A stretch of DNA of 49,308 nt from Caballeronia megalochromosomata (GTDB lineage Bacteria; Pseudomonadota; Gammaproteobacteria; Burkholderiales; Burkholderiaceae), in NCBI GenBank assembly GCA_001580565.1, contig LRBF01000252.1, forward strand, positions 1-49,308, in the 5' to 3' direction. How positions within the stretch are numbered: the stretch's first letter is position 1; each line of letters opens with the position of its first letter. Shown here piece by piece: positions 40,844 through 49,157 of the stretch. Position numbers and translations under genes: made by a program. The notes under the pieces are model-generated. The model ran no database searches, was not told where the DNA came from, and was given only the letters and a program-made list of their open reading frames with translations.

Positions 40844-41440
40844 TCAACCGTTGAGATCGACCGCGACGAGTTTCCATGACACGAGCCCGTCGCGATGAAA
40901 AATCGCCGAATACCGCGCGTCCCCGGCGCCGTGCTGATACGTGACGACGAACGTGTTCATGCTTCGGTAACCGGCCGTGGTCTGCGGCGGTTCCCTCGGT
41001 GGCTGTGGCGCGGCGGTGATGCCGGACGCCGGTGCGTTCGCCGGCGTCGATGCGCCGTTGCCGGCCTGCGGCGGGCTCTCGCCCGGATCGCCGCGCGGCG
41101 GAATGCCGTTCAAAATTGCCGCGACGCCGTCGGGTGTCGCATACGAATCCACCAGCGGACCGACGATTGCGGCGCCGATCATCGCGCCGATGATCGCGAG
41201 CGGATTGCCGCTCTTTTGAATATCCACGCGGCGCGTGAGCAGCGCACCGACCTGTTCCTTGAGGCTCGAGCGCAGCGCGGGGAAGTCGACGTACTGGTTG
41301 ACGGTTTGCGCGTCACGCGCGTCGGCTGCGCGTTTCAGGCGATTCAGCGCGATGTAAGGTGACGCGTAGATGAAAGCGAGCGCCGCGACGAGAATCAGGC
41401 CGACGAGCGCGGTGGTGACAGAACGGGTAGTGCGGGACAT
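40844..41440 (-). CDS. DUF2939 domain protein
   Basis: 198 residues from MSRTTRSVTTALVGLILVAA. An N-terminal signal anchor (about 9-28) is followed by the DUF2939 pattern SPYIALNRLKRAADARDAQT and VNQYVDFPALRSSLKEQVGA. A second hydrophobic stretch, NPLAIIGAMIGAAIVGPLVD, comes next. A Pro/Ala-rich disordered insert precedes a C-terminal beta domain (MNTFVVTYQHG..WKLVAVDL). Probably a periplasmic or membrane-anchored protein of unknown role. An operator-like inverted repeat precedes it. Confidence 0.82.
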   Translation of the reverse strand: MSRTTRSVTTALVGLILVAALAFIYASPYIALNRLKRAADARDAQTVNQYVDFPALRSSLKEQVGALLTRRVDIQKSGNPLAIIGAMIGAAIVGPLVDSYATPDGVAAILNGIPPRGDPGESPPQAGNGASTPANAPASGITAAPQPPREPPQTTAGYRSMNTFVVTYQHGAGDARYSAIFHRDGLVSWKLVAVDLNG

Positions 41441-41460
41441 GCGACGGCGAAGCCTCTTCT

Positions 41461-41524
41461 GCAAAACGTGAACTCGGGATTGACAGCGCAGGCGCGTGTT
41501 ATATCCCGTGAATTCACGTTTTGC
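41461..41524 (-). promoter_or_regulatory. Operator-like inverted repeat and promoter before the DUF2939 gene
   Basis: GCAAAACGTGAA-CT-CGGGAT (41461-41480) faces ATCCCG-TGAA-TTCACGTTTTGC (41503-41524): 18 paired bases with a small internal loop. The right copy contains a perfect palindrome CGTGAATTCACG (41507-41518). A TATAAC box on the minus strand (41498-41503) lies between the copies. This is the arrangement of a repressed promoter 21-84 bases before the DUF2939 start. The -35 box is not clear. Confidence 0.45.
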
Positions 41525-41541
41525 GTGCGGTCCGCCTCCAT

Positions 41542-41868
41542 TCAGGCGAGGATTCCGCCCGTGAGCCCCGCGTTTTCCTCGGCGATGCAGCGGTCGATCA
41601 TGCGCGACACTTCGTCGATCTTGCCCACCAGAATCACGCGCGATTGCCCGCGATAGACGCGCACCGGCGCGCGCTGCTCGGGCTCCGCGTGGACCGTGCT
41701 GCTCAACGACACGCGCGCGAAAGCCGGCTGACGCGACGGCAACGCGGGCATTTCGTCGAAGAGATCGGGCGCGGTTTCGGCGTGGGGCACACCGCACGAA
41801 ATCAGCGTGCGCAGGTGGCGTAGGCGGCCGAATTGACGAAAGGGCAGCAGACGGGCAAATCGTTCCAT
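41542..41868 (-). CDS. Conserved hypothetical protein
   Basis: 108 residues from MERFARLLPFRQFGRLRHLR, with GGAGAG before the ATG. The basic amphipathic N-terminus is followed by VSLSSTVHAEPEQRAPVRVY and a beta-alpha end (SRVILVGKIDEVSRMIDRCI). No signal peptide. Not recognised. It is upstream of the DUF2939 gene on the same strand, but the inverted repeat and promoter between them suggest separate control. Confidence 0.65.
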   Translation of the reverse strand: MERFARLLPFRQFGRLRHLRTLISCGVPHAETAPDLFDEMPALPSRQPAFARVSLSSTVHAEPEQRAPVRVYRGQSRVILVGKIDEVSRMIDRCIAEENAGLTGGILA

Positions 41869-42074
41869 GATGACTCTCCAGGCGATAGGACGCACCGCGG
41901 CGCACCGCGCGCGGCGGCCGTCATGCTTGTTGTGTTTGAGACGCCTTGACCGGGCGTTGAAAGCGGTTGGTGAGGCTATCTTGCGATGTCAATGAGACAT
42001 TTTTTGTCCCGTTGCGAAAGTGAATGTGCAATTTGCCTTCGACTTTCGCCTCCCGCCCATGTCGAGCGGAGCGC

Positions 42075-42752
42075 TCAGAACTCGCCCGAACGGATCAGCC
42101 CGACCGCGATGCCTTCCAGCGCGAAATCACTGCTGCCGGAGCGCACAAAAATATTCTCGTAGTCCGGGTTTTCGGCGATCAACTCGACGCCGTCCGAACG
42201 GCGTTTCCAGCGTTTGACCGTGACGTCGTCGCCCAGACGCGCGACCACGATCTGACCGTCTTTCGCTTCGCTGCGCTTCTGCACGGCGAGCAGGTCGCCG
42301 TCGAGAATGCCGGCGTCGCGCATCGAGAGGCCGCGCACCTTCAGCAGATAGTCCGGCTTGCTGGAAAAGAGCGCCGGATCGCACGCGTAGTGCTGCGAGA
42401 TGTGCTCCTGCGCGAGGATCGGACTACCCGCCGCGACGCGCCCGACGAGCGGCAGCGACAGTTGCATGATGCTCTGATGCGGCAGCGTGAACTGATGCGG
42501 CATGTCTTCCGAACGATCGATGCGCGATGTGTCGCCGAGCAGCCGAATGCCGCGCGACGAACCCGCCGCCAGCTCGATCACGCCCTTGCGCGCCAGTGCC
42601 CGCAGATGCTCCTCGGCCGAATTCGCCGAGCTGAACCCGAGCTCCGCCGCGATCTCGGCGCGCGTAGGCGGAAAGCCCGTGCGATCGATCGCGCGCCGGA
42701 TCAGTTCGAACACCTGCTGCTGCCGCGCGGTAAGTTTTGAAGTCTTGGTCAC
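42075..42752 (-). CDS. lexA: LexA SOS repressor
   Basis: 225 residues from GTG (42752). A second GTG at 42773 would overlap the operator, so the downstream one is preferred. The N-terminal winged helix is KLTARQQQVFELIRRAIDRT with PPTRAEIAAELGFSS. The self-cleavage site is Ala108-Gly109 (GRVAAGSP). The Ser/Lys dyad is Ser143 (RGLSMRDAG) and Lys180 (VTVKRW). RecA filaments on single-stranded DNA trigger its autocleavage. Two SOS boxes upstream show autoregulation. Confidence 0.96.
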   Translation of the reverse strand: MTKTSKLTARQQQVFELIRRAIDRTGFPPTRAEIAAELGFSSANSAEEHLRALARKGVIELAAGSSRGIRLLGDTSRIDRSEDMPHQFTLPHQSIMQLSLPLVGRVAAGSPILAQEHISQHYACDPALFSSKPDYLLKVRGLSMRDAGILDGDLLAVQKRSEAKDGQIVVARLGDDVTVKRWKRRSDGVELIAENPDYENIFVRSGSSDFALEGIAVGLIRSGEF

Positions 42753-42772
42753 TGGCTCTGGCCTCTGGTGCA

Positions 42773-42808
42773 CTGTATGGATGGACAGGTGACTGTATTT
42801 TTATACAG
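42773..42808 (-). promoter_or_regulatory. Tandem LexA (SOS) boxes of lexA
   Basis: Box 1 CTGTATGGATGGACAG (42773-42788) and box 2 CTGTATTTTTATACAG (42793-42808). Both keep the CTGT-N8-ACAG core. Centres are 20 bp apart, two helical turns, so two LexA dimers can sit on the same face. Box 2 overlaps a minus-strand TATAAA that could be the -10 element. Confidence 0.93.
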
Positions 42809-42932
42809 TATTTCGCGCTTTTCAAGCTTTACTTTAAGTTCACCGCTGCCTGACCGCCAAAGACTCGCTCTGCGAGCGCGGGCGCTTTTTCCATCCAGGA
42901 ATATGCTTCTTAGCAGTTTTACGTATAAAAAA

Positions 42933-42962
42933 GTGACTAACGATTATTTCTAATCATATAGA
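42933..42962 (+). promoter_or_regulatory. Candidate promoter of the sulfate operon
   Basis: GTGACT (42933-42938) and TATAGA (42957-42962) with an 18-base spacer, inside an A/T-rich stretch unlike its surroundings. The spacer contains GATTA-TTTC-TAATC (42942-42955). CysB-type activators bind A/T-rich sites at such promoters, so this is a likely CysB target. Confidence 0.4.
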
Positions 42963-43010
42963 CGCCTCGATAGACTGATTCCGTCAATTCAATAAGACGG
43001 AGAACGGGGA

Positions 43011-44045
43011 ATGCAAAGCATCAGACTGGGATTGGGCAGGAGCGCGCGGCGCCTCTTCGCGGCGGCGGCGCTGACGGCGGCGGGCGTCGGGATGGCCGCG
43101 TCGGCATATGCGCAGACGTCGTTTCTGAACGTTTCGTACGACCCGACCCGGGAGCTGTATCAGGACTTCAATCAGGCGTTCGCGAAGAAGTGGAAGGCCG
43201 AGACGGGCGAGACCGTGACTTTCAAGCAGTCGCACGGCGGCTCGGGCGGACAGGCGCGCGCGGTGCTCGATGGCCTGCAGGCCGATGTCGTCACGCTCGC
43301 GCTCGCCTATGACATCGATGCACTCGCGTCCAAGGGCATCGTCGGGGCGGACTGGCAGAAGCGCTTGCCGGACAACGCGTCTCCGTACACATCGACGATC
43401 GTGTTCCTCGTGCGCAAGGGCAATCCGAAGCACATCAAGGACTGGGACGATCTGACCAAACCGGGTGTGTCGATCGTCACGCCGAACCCGAAGACCTCGG
43501 GCGGCGCGCGCTGGAACTACCTGGCGGCGTGGGCGTATGCGCAGCACAAGCCGGGCGGCAACGAGCAGACCGCCAAGGATTTCGTGACGAAGCTCTACAA
43601 GAACGCCGGCGTGCTCGATTCCGGCGCGCGCGGCGCCACGACGAGTTTCGTGCAGCGCGGTCAGGGCGACGTGCTGATCGCGTGGGAAAACGAGGCGTTC
43701 CTCTCGGTGAAGGAATTCGGCACGGACAAGTTCGAGATCGTGGTGCCGACGGTGAGCATTCTGGCTGAGCCGCCGGTCGCGGTGGTCGACAAGGTCGTCG
43801 ACAAGCACGGCACGCGCAAGCTCGCCGACGCCTATCTCAAATACCTGTACAGCGACGAAGGACAACAGATCGCGGCGCGCAACTTTTATCGTCCGCGCTC
43901 GGACAAGGTGCCCGCCGAACTCACGAAGCAGTTTCCGAAGCTGAAGCTCTACACCATCGACGACACGTTCGGCGGCTGGACCAAGGCGCAGAAGACGCAT
44001 TTCGCGGACGGCGGCGTGTTCGACTCGATCTATCAACCGCAGTAA
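43011..44045 (+). CDS. sbp: Sulfate/thiosulfate ABC importer, binding protein
   Basis: 344 residues. The signal peptide is cleaved after AYA near residue 35. The mature start TSFLNVSYDPTRELYQDFNQ and the motif FKQSHGGSGGQARAV are hallmarks of the Sbp/CysP family, whose backbone amides and serines bind the sulfate dianion. PYTSTIVFLVRKGNPKHIKD and TKTSGGARWNYLAAW-like segments (PKTSGGARWNYLAAWAYAQ) also fit. It is first in the sbp-cysT-cysW-cysA-cysB run. Confidence 0.95.
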   Translation: MQSIRLGLGRSARRLFAAAALTAAGVGMAASAYAQTSFLNVSYDPTRELYQDFNQAFAKKWKAETGETVTFKQSHGGSGGQARAVLDGLQADVVTLALAYDIDALASKGIVGADWQKRLPDNASPYTSTIVFLVRKGNPKHIKDWDDLTKPGVSIVTPNPKTSGGARWNYLAAWAYAQHKPGGNEQTAKDFVTKLYKNAGVLDSGARGATTSFVQRGQGDVLIAWENEAFLSVKEFGTDKFEIVVPTVSILAEPPVAVVDKVVDKHGTRKLADAYLKYLYSDEGQQIAARNFYRPRSDKVPAELTKQFPKLKLYTIDDTFGGWTKAQKTHFADGGVFDSIYQPQ

Positions 44046-44054
44046 GCGGCAAAG

Positions 44055-44090
44055 CGGGCGACGCGGCGCATCAATGACGCCGCGCGCCCG
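44055..44090 (+). other. Intercistronic hairpin sbp/cysT
   Basis: CGGGCG-A-CGCGGCG (44055-44068), loop 44069-44077, CGCCGCGCGCCCG (44078-44090). A 13-bp stem with one bulged A and no U-run, ten bases after the sbp stop. It probably protects sbp mRNA and reduces read-through, giving more binding protein than permease. Confidence 0.6.
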
Positions 44091-44138
44091 AAGCAGCGAC
44101 GCGCCCGACCCCGGCGCGCAAAAAAGGATCAATCAAGG

Positions 44139-45023
44139 ATGACGACCCTCACATTCAAGAAGCCGAGCGCGCTTCCCGGGTTCGGCCTGACGCTCGGCAT
44201 CACGGTGGCGTACTTAAGCCTCGTGGTGCTGATTCCGCTTGCCGCCACCTTCGCGAAAACGGCGACGCTCGACTGGGCGCAGTTCGTGCGCGCGGTGAGC
44301 TCGCCGCGCGTGCTCGCGTCGTACCGGCTCACGTTCAGCGCGGCGCTCGGTGGCGCGCTCATCAACGCGGTGTTCGGCTTTCTCGTCGCGTGGGTGCTCG
44401 TGCGCTACACGTTTCCGTTCAAGCGTATCGTCGATGCGATCGTCGATCTGCCGTTCGCGCTGCCGACCTCGGTCGCCGGCATTTCGCTCGCGGCCGTTTA
44501 TGCGGGCAACGGCTGGATCGGGCAATATCTCGCGCCGCTCGGCATCAAGGTCGCGTTCACGCCGCTCGGCGTGCTGGTCGCGCTGACGTTCATCGGCCTG
44601 CCGTTCGTCGTGCGCACGGTGCAGCCGGTGCTCGAAGAGTTCGAGCGCGAGCAGGAAGAGGCCGCCGCGTGCCTCGGCGCGACGCGCTGGCTGACGTTTC
44701 GCCGCGTCGTGCTGCCGTCGGTCTTTCCCGCGCTCCTGACCGGTTTCGCGCTCGCGTTCGCGCGCGCGCTCGGCGAGTACGGCTCGGTGATCTTCATCGC
44801 GGGCAATGTGCCGATGAAGTCCGAGATCACATCGCTGCTCATCATCACGAAGCTCGAACAATACGACTATGCCGGCGCGACCGCGCTGGCCGTCGTGATG
44901 CTGTGCGTGTCGTTCCTGATGCTGCTCTTCATCAATACGCTGCAATGGTTCCTGCAGCGGCGCACGAGCAGGACGGGCGCGGCGCCCGCTCGTGTTTCAC
45001 TGGCGGCGGGAGAAACGGCATGA
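44139..45023 (+). CDS. cysT: Sulfate ABC importer permease CysT
   Basis: 294 residues, six membrane helices. The MetI-type EAA loop is EEFEREQEEAAACLGATRWL followed by FRRVVLPSVFPALLTGFALA. It forms the channel with CysW. DLPFALPTSVAGISLAAVYA is conserved in CysT/CysU. The stop overlaps the cysW start as ATGA. Confidence 0.95.
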   Translation: MTTLTFKKPSALPGFGLTLGITVAYLSLVVLIPLAATFAKTATLDWAQFVRAVSSPRVLASYRLTFSAALGGALINAVFGFLVAWVLVRYTFPFKRIVDAIVDLPFALPTSVAGISLAAVYAGNGWIGQYLAPLGIKVAFTPLGVLVALTFIGLPFVVRTVQPVLEEFEREQEEAAACLGATRWLTFRRVVLPSVFPALLTGFALAFARALGEYGSVIFIAGNVPMKSEITSLLIITKLEQYDYAGATALAVVMLCVSFLMLLFINTLQWFLQRRTSRTGAAPARVSLAAGETA

Positions 45024-45916
45024 GCAAGGTCCTTCCGTTGCAAACGGCGACCCAGCGCGATACACACGGCCTCAATCCCGTCACCGAGCCGCGCGCCGTG
45101 CGCTGGCTGCTGACGGGCGTCGCGCTCGTGTTTCTCGCGCTCTTTCTCGTCGTGCCGCTCGTCGCGGTGTTCGTGCAGGCGTTCGCGAAGGGCGTCGGCT
45201 ACTACCTCGAATCCTTGAAGGACCCCGATGCGTGGTCCGCGATCAAGCTCACGCTGATCACCGCGGCGATCGCTGTGCCGCTGAACGTCGTGTTCGGACT
45301 GGCGGCGTCGTGGGCGATCGCGAAGTTCGAGTTTCGCGGCAAGGCGCTCCTGACCACGCTCATCGACTTGCCGTTTTCGGTGTCGCCGGTGATCTCCGGC
45401 CTCATCTACGTACTGATGTTCGGCGCGCAGGGCTGGTTCGGCCCGTGGCTCGCCGCGCATGACGTGCAGATCATCTTCGCGGTGCCGGGCATCGTGCTCG
45501 CGACGATCTTCGTCACGTTCCCGTTCGTCGCGCGCGAGCTGATTCCGCTGATGCAGGCGCAGGGCAACGACGAAGAGGAAGCGGCGCACGTGCTCGGCGC
45601 ATCGGGCTGGCAGATCTTCAGGCGCGTAACGCTGCCCAACGTGAAGTGGGGCCTGCTCTACGGCGTGATTCTCTGCAACGCGCGCGCGATGGGCGAGTTC
45701 GGCGCGGTGTCGGTGGTGTCCGGTCACATCCGCGGCCAGACCGACACGATGCCGCTGCATGTCGAAATTCTCTACAACGAATACAACTTCTCGGCCGCGT
45801 TCGCGGTGGCGTCGCTGCTTGCGCTGCTCGCGCTCGTGACGCTCGCGCTCAAGCTCCTGGCGGAGCGGCGCCTGTCGCAAGCCGTCACCGAAGTCCGCAC
45901 CACCGTACAGCATTGA
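45020..45916 (+). CDS. cysW: Sulfate ABC importer permease CysW
   Basis: 298 residues from MSKVLPLQTATQRDTHGLNP; upstream residues of the open frame belong to another frame of cysT. Six membrane helices. The EAA loop is EEEAAHVLGASGWQIFRRVT with LPNVKWGLLYGVILCNARAM after it. DLPFSVSPVISGLIYVLMFG matches CysW. Translationally coupled to cysT and 16 bp from cysA. Confidence 0.95.
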   Translation: MSKVLPLQTATQRDTHGLNPVTEPRAVRWLLTGVALVFLALFLVVPLVAVFVQAFAKGVGYYLESLKDPDAWSAIKLTLITAAIAVPLNVVFGLAASWAIAKFEFRGKALLTTLIDLPFSVSPVISGLIYVLMFGAQGWFGPWLAAHDVQIIFAVPGIVLATIFVTFPFVARELIPLMQAQGNDEEEAAHVLGASGWQIFRRVTLPNVKWGLLYGVILCNARAMGEFGAVSVVSGHIRGQTDTMPLHVEILYNEYNFSAAFAVASLLALLALVTLALKLLAERRLSQAVTEVRTTVQH

Positions 45917-45932
45917 AGAGGCCGAAATCATC

Positions 45933-47003
45933 ATGAGCATCATCGTTCGCAATCTGCAAAAGCGCTTCGGCGATTTCACCGCGCTCGACAACGTCACGCT
46001 CGATTTTCCGGCGGGCGAGCTGGTCGCGCTGCTCGGGCCTTCGGGCTGTGGCAAGACCACGCTTTTGCGCGTGATCGCCGGCCTTGAATTCGCCGATGCG
46101 GGTCAGGTCGTGCTGAACGGCGAGGACGTCGCGGCAGTCGGGGCGCGTGAGCGGCAAGTCGGATTCGTATTCCAGCATTACGCGCTGTTCCGCCACATGA
46201 CGGTGTTCGAGAACGTTGCGTTCGGCCTGCGCGTGAAGCCGCGCCGCGAACGTCCGAGCGAAGCCGCGATCCGCGAGAAGGTGCATGAGCTGCTCAAGCT
46301 CGTGCAGCTCGACTGGCTCGCCGAGCGGTTTCCGTCGGAGTTGTCGGGCGGGCAGCGACAGCGCATCGCGCTCGCGCGCGCGCTTGCCGTCGAGCCGAAA
46401 GTGCTCCTGCTCGACGAGCCGTTCGGCGCGCTCGACGCCAAAGTGCGCAAGGAATTGCGCAGCTGGCTGCGGCGCCTGCACGACGATCTGCATATCTCGA
46501 CGCTCTTCGTCACGCACGACCAGGAAGAGGCGCTCGAAGTGGCGGACCGCATCGTCGTGATGAATCATGGACGTGTGGAGCAGGTGGGCAGTCCGCAAGA
46601 CGTGTACGATCATCCGCAGACATCGTTCGTGTATGAGTTTCTCGGCGCGGCGAACCGGTTGCAGGGCACGGTCGACGCGAACGGCTTCATCGCCGATGGC
46701 GCCGCGAGCCCGATCGCCGCGCAGGCCCATTTCAGCGGCCGAGCGCTCGCGTACGTGCGTCCGCACGATCTTTCGCTGTATCCCGCCGATGGCGCGCATC
46801 GCGACGGCATCGTGGTCGGCGTGCGGCGCGTCGTGACGCTGGGCGGCTCGGTGCGCGTCGAGCTCGAAGGCAATGCGGGCGGGGTGCTCGAGGCGGAGCT
46901 GGATCGCGAGGCATGGCGCGCGCTCAGGCTCGATGTCGGCGACGGCGTGACGGCCGTGCCGCGCGCGCTGCGCGTTTTTCCGGCCCCGACGCCGGCGCAA
47001 TGA
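45933..47003 (+). CDS. cysA: Sulfate ABC importer ATPase CysA
   Basis: 356 residues. Walker A GPSGCGKTT (about 34-42), Q-loop VFQHYALFRHMTV, signature LSGGQRQR, Walker B LLLDEPFGALDAKVR, H-loop VTHDQEEALEVADR. A C-terminal TOBE-like domain follows (about 240-350) with VRPHDLSLYPADG, typical of CysA regulation. It energises uptake of sulfate and thiosulfate. Confidence 0.95.
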   Translation: MSIIVRNLQKRFGDFTALDNVTLDFPAGELVALLGPSGCGKTTLLRVIAGLEFADAGQVVLNGEDVAAVGARERQVGFVFQHYALFRHMTVFENVAFGLRVKPRRERPSEAAIREKVHELLKLVQLDWLAERFPSELSGGQRQRIALARALAVEPKVLLLDEPFGALDAKVRKELRSWLRRLHDDLHISTLFVTHDQEEALEVADRIVVMNHGRVEQVGSPQDVYDHPQTSFVYEFLGAANRLQGTVDANGFIADGAASPIAAQAHFSGRALAYVRPHDLSLYPADGAHRDGIVVGVRRVVTLGGSVRVELEGNAGGVLEAELDREAWRALRLDVGDGVTAVPRALRVFPAPTPAQ

Positions 47004-47038
47004 CATAACAACATAAAAGGATCACGGAGAGGTTTCAC

Positions 47039-47965
47039 ATGAATTTCCAGCAATTGCGCTTCGTGCGCGAGGCCGTGCGTCAGAACATGAATCTGACGGA
47101 GGTCGCCAACGTTCTGTACACGTCGCAGTCGGGCGTGTCCAAACAGATCAAGGATCTCGAAGACGAACTCGGCGTCGATATCTTCATTCGCCGCGGCAAG
47201 CGTCTCACCGGTCTCACCGAGCCGGGCAAGGAAGTGCATCAGCTGATCGAGCGCATGCTGCTGGACGCCGAGAACCTGCGCCGCGTCGCGCGCCAGTTCG
47301 CGGATCAGGACAACGGCCACCTCGTCGTCGCGACGACCCACACGCAGGCGCGCTACGCGCTGCCGAAGGTCATCCGCCAGTTCACCGAGGTGTTCCCGAA
47401 GGTGCATCTCGCGCTGCGCCAGGGCAGCCCGCAGCAGATCGCGCAGATGATCATCAATGGCGAGGCGGATATCGGCATCTCGACCGAAGCGCTCGACCGT
47501 TATCCGGATATCGTCACGTTTCCGTGCTACTCGTGGCATCACACGGTCGTCGTGCCGAAGGGTCATCCGCTCGTCGGGCGCGAGAACATCACGCTCGAGC
47601 AGATCGCCGAATATCCGATCGTCACCTACGACCAGGACTTTACCGGCCGCTCGCACGTCGACCAGGCGTTCGCGAGCGCTGGCGCGATTCCCGATATCGT
47701 GCTGACCGCGATCGACGCCGACGTCATCAAGACGTATGTGGAACTCGGCATGGGCATCGGCATCGTCGCGGCGATGGCCTACGACGCGAAGCGCGACGCC
47801 GAGCTCGTCGCGCTCGATACGCAGCATCTGTTCGAGGCCAGCACGACGCGCGTCGGCCTGAGAAAGGGCGCGTTCCTGCGGGCGTATGCGTACCGGCTGA
47901 TCGAGATGTTCGCGCCGCAGCTCGATGAAGCGCAGATCGCGGCCCAGCTTCGCGAAGCAGCGTGA
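47039..47965 (+). CDS. cysB: LysR-type regulator of sulfur assimilation
   Basis: 308 residues. HTH in MNFQQLRFVREAVRQNMNLT and EVANVLYTSQSGVSKQIKDL, the conserved CysB/Cbl N-terminus. The effector domain has VVATTHTQARYALPKVI and GEADIGISTEAL, the N-acetylserine/sulfate pocket region of CysB. Position after cysA, 35 bp away with an AGGATCACGGAGAGG leader, supports CysB rather than the sulfonate regulator SsuR, but both are close relatives in Burkholderia. Confidence 0.9.
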   Translation: MNFQQLRFVREAVRQNMNLTEVANVLYTSQSGVSKQIKDLEDELGVDIFIRRGKRLTGLTEPGKEVHQLIERMLLDAENLRRVARQFADQDNGHLVVATTHTQARYALPKVIRQFTEVFPKVHLALRQGSPQQIAQMIINGEADIGISTEALDRYPDIVTFPCYSWHHTVVVPKGHPLVGRENITLEQIAEYPIVTYDQDFTGRSHVDQAFASAGAIPDIVLTAIDADVIKTYVELGMGIGIVAAMAYDAKRDAELVALDTQHLFEASTTRVGLRKGAFLRAYAYRLIEMFAPQLDEAQIAAQLREAA

Positions 47966-47996
47966 TTCACGTGCCGGCTGATTTACAATCGCCGGC

Positions 47997-48989
47997 ATGA
48001 ATACTTCCTCTCTCCCTCGCATCGCCGTGCTGGCAACGGGCGGCACCATCGCCGGACAAGCCGGTGATGCATCGAAGACGGCGGGCTACAAGGCGGGCGT
48101 CGTCGGCGTCGACAAATTGCTCGATGCCGTGCCCGCGCTCGATTCCGTCGCGCGCATTCACGCCGAGCAGATCGCGAGCATCGACAGCAAGGACATGAGC
48201 GCCGCGCTGTGGACCGCGCTCGCCACGCGCATCGACGAACTGCTGGCGCAGGGCGATATCGACGGCGTCGTCGTCACGCACGGCACGGATACGCTCGAAG
48301 AAACCGCGTACCTGCTGCATCTCACGGTGAAAAGCGCAAAGCCCGTCGTGCTGACAGCGGCGATGCGCCCGTCGACCGCGCTTTCCGCCGATGGCCCGTT
48401 GAACCTGCTCAATGCGGTGACGGTCGCGGCGTCGAAGGATGCGGCGGGCAAGGGCGTGCTCGTCGCGTTCAATAACCAGATCCACAGCGCGCGCGATGTC
48501 ACCAAGACGAGCACTTACGCCGTCGATGCGTTCCGCTCGCCTGAGACCGGTGTGCTCGGGTTCGTGCAGGATGGGCGCGTGGAGTTTCAACGCACGGTGG
48601 TGCGGCCGCATACCGTCGCGAGCGAGTTTTCCGTGTCCAGTCAATGGCCGATGGTCGAGATCGTCGCGAGTTACGCGGATGTTTCGCGTGTGGCGGTCGA
48701 TGCGCTCGTTGCGGCAGGTGTGCGCGGGATCGTCGTCGCGGGTACGGGGAATGGCTCGATGCATGCGGCGCTCATGCAGGCGCTCGCCGATGCCGTTTCG
48801 CACGGCGTCGCTGTCGTGCGCGCGTCGCGCGTAGGGTCGGGGCATGTGATGCGCAACGGCGCGGCGAATGACGATGCACTTGGGAGCGTCAGTGCGGGGA
48901 CGCTTAATCCTTATAAGGCGCGGGTGTTGTTGATGCTTGCTTTGGCTTCTGGAGTCGAAGACCTGCAGCGCGTTTTTGATGTTTACTAG
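47997..48989 (+). CDS. L-asparaginase (type I/II family)
   Basis: 330 residues, no clear signal peptide. The nucleophile motif is VLATGGTIAGQAG with the Thr in GGT, the second Thr-Asp pair lies in VVVTHGTDTLEETAYLLHLT, and the conserved TAAMRPSTALSADGPLNLLN follows. It hydrolyses asparagine, and perhaps glutamine, to the acid plus ammonia. It starts 31 bp after cysB and may be read through from it. The last 40 or so codons switch to T/A-rich choices (ttg, ctt, gct, tct, ttt) just before repeat copy B. Confidence 0.92.
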   Translation: MNTSSLPRIAVLATGGTIAGQAGDASKTAGYKAGVVGVDKLLDAVPALDSVARIHAEQIASIDSKDMSAALWTALATRIDELLAQGDIDGVVVTHGTDTLEETAYLLHLTVKSAKPVVLTAAMRPSTALSADGPLNLLNAVTVAASKDAAGKGVLVAFNNQIHSARDVTKTSTYAVDAFRSPETGVLGFVQDGRVEFQRTVVRPHTVASEFSVSSQWPMVEIVASYADVSRVAVDALVAAGVRGIVVAGTGNGSMHAALMQALADAVSHGVAVVRASRVGSGHVMRNGAANDDALGSVSAGTLNPYKARVLLMLALASGVEDLQRVFDVY

Positions 48990-48990
48990 T

Positions 48991-49157
48991 TCTGGGCTTC
49001 TGTGGATGGCCTGAATTCATGTCGGTCTATTGGCACTGCCCCTGTGCGGGGCGGCAGTCACTTTCTTTGCTGCTGCAAAGAAAGTAACCAAAGAAACAGC
49101 TTGTCCCATCCAAAGTGCCTCAACCCGGCCGCGGCACAGGCGATTGACCTAATGGCC
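48991..49157 (+). repeat. Dispersed repeat, copy B
   Basis: About 167 bp starting two bases after the asparaginase stop. The order is a leader GGCTTCTGTGGATGGCCTGA, then GTCGGTCTATTGGCAC, hairpin GCCCC-TGTGC-GGGGC (49038-49052), and an 11-bp stem ACTTTCTTTGC/GCAAAGAAAGT with loop TGCT (49060-49085). It ends with CCGCGGCACAGGCGATTG. It is the inverse of copy A. A 77-residue antisense frame across it (49058-49291) is not taken as a gene. Confidence 0.85.
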
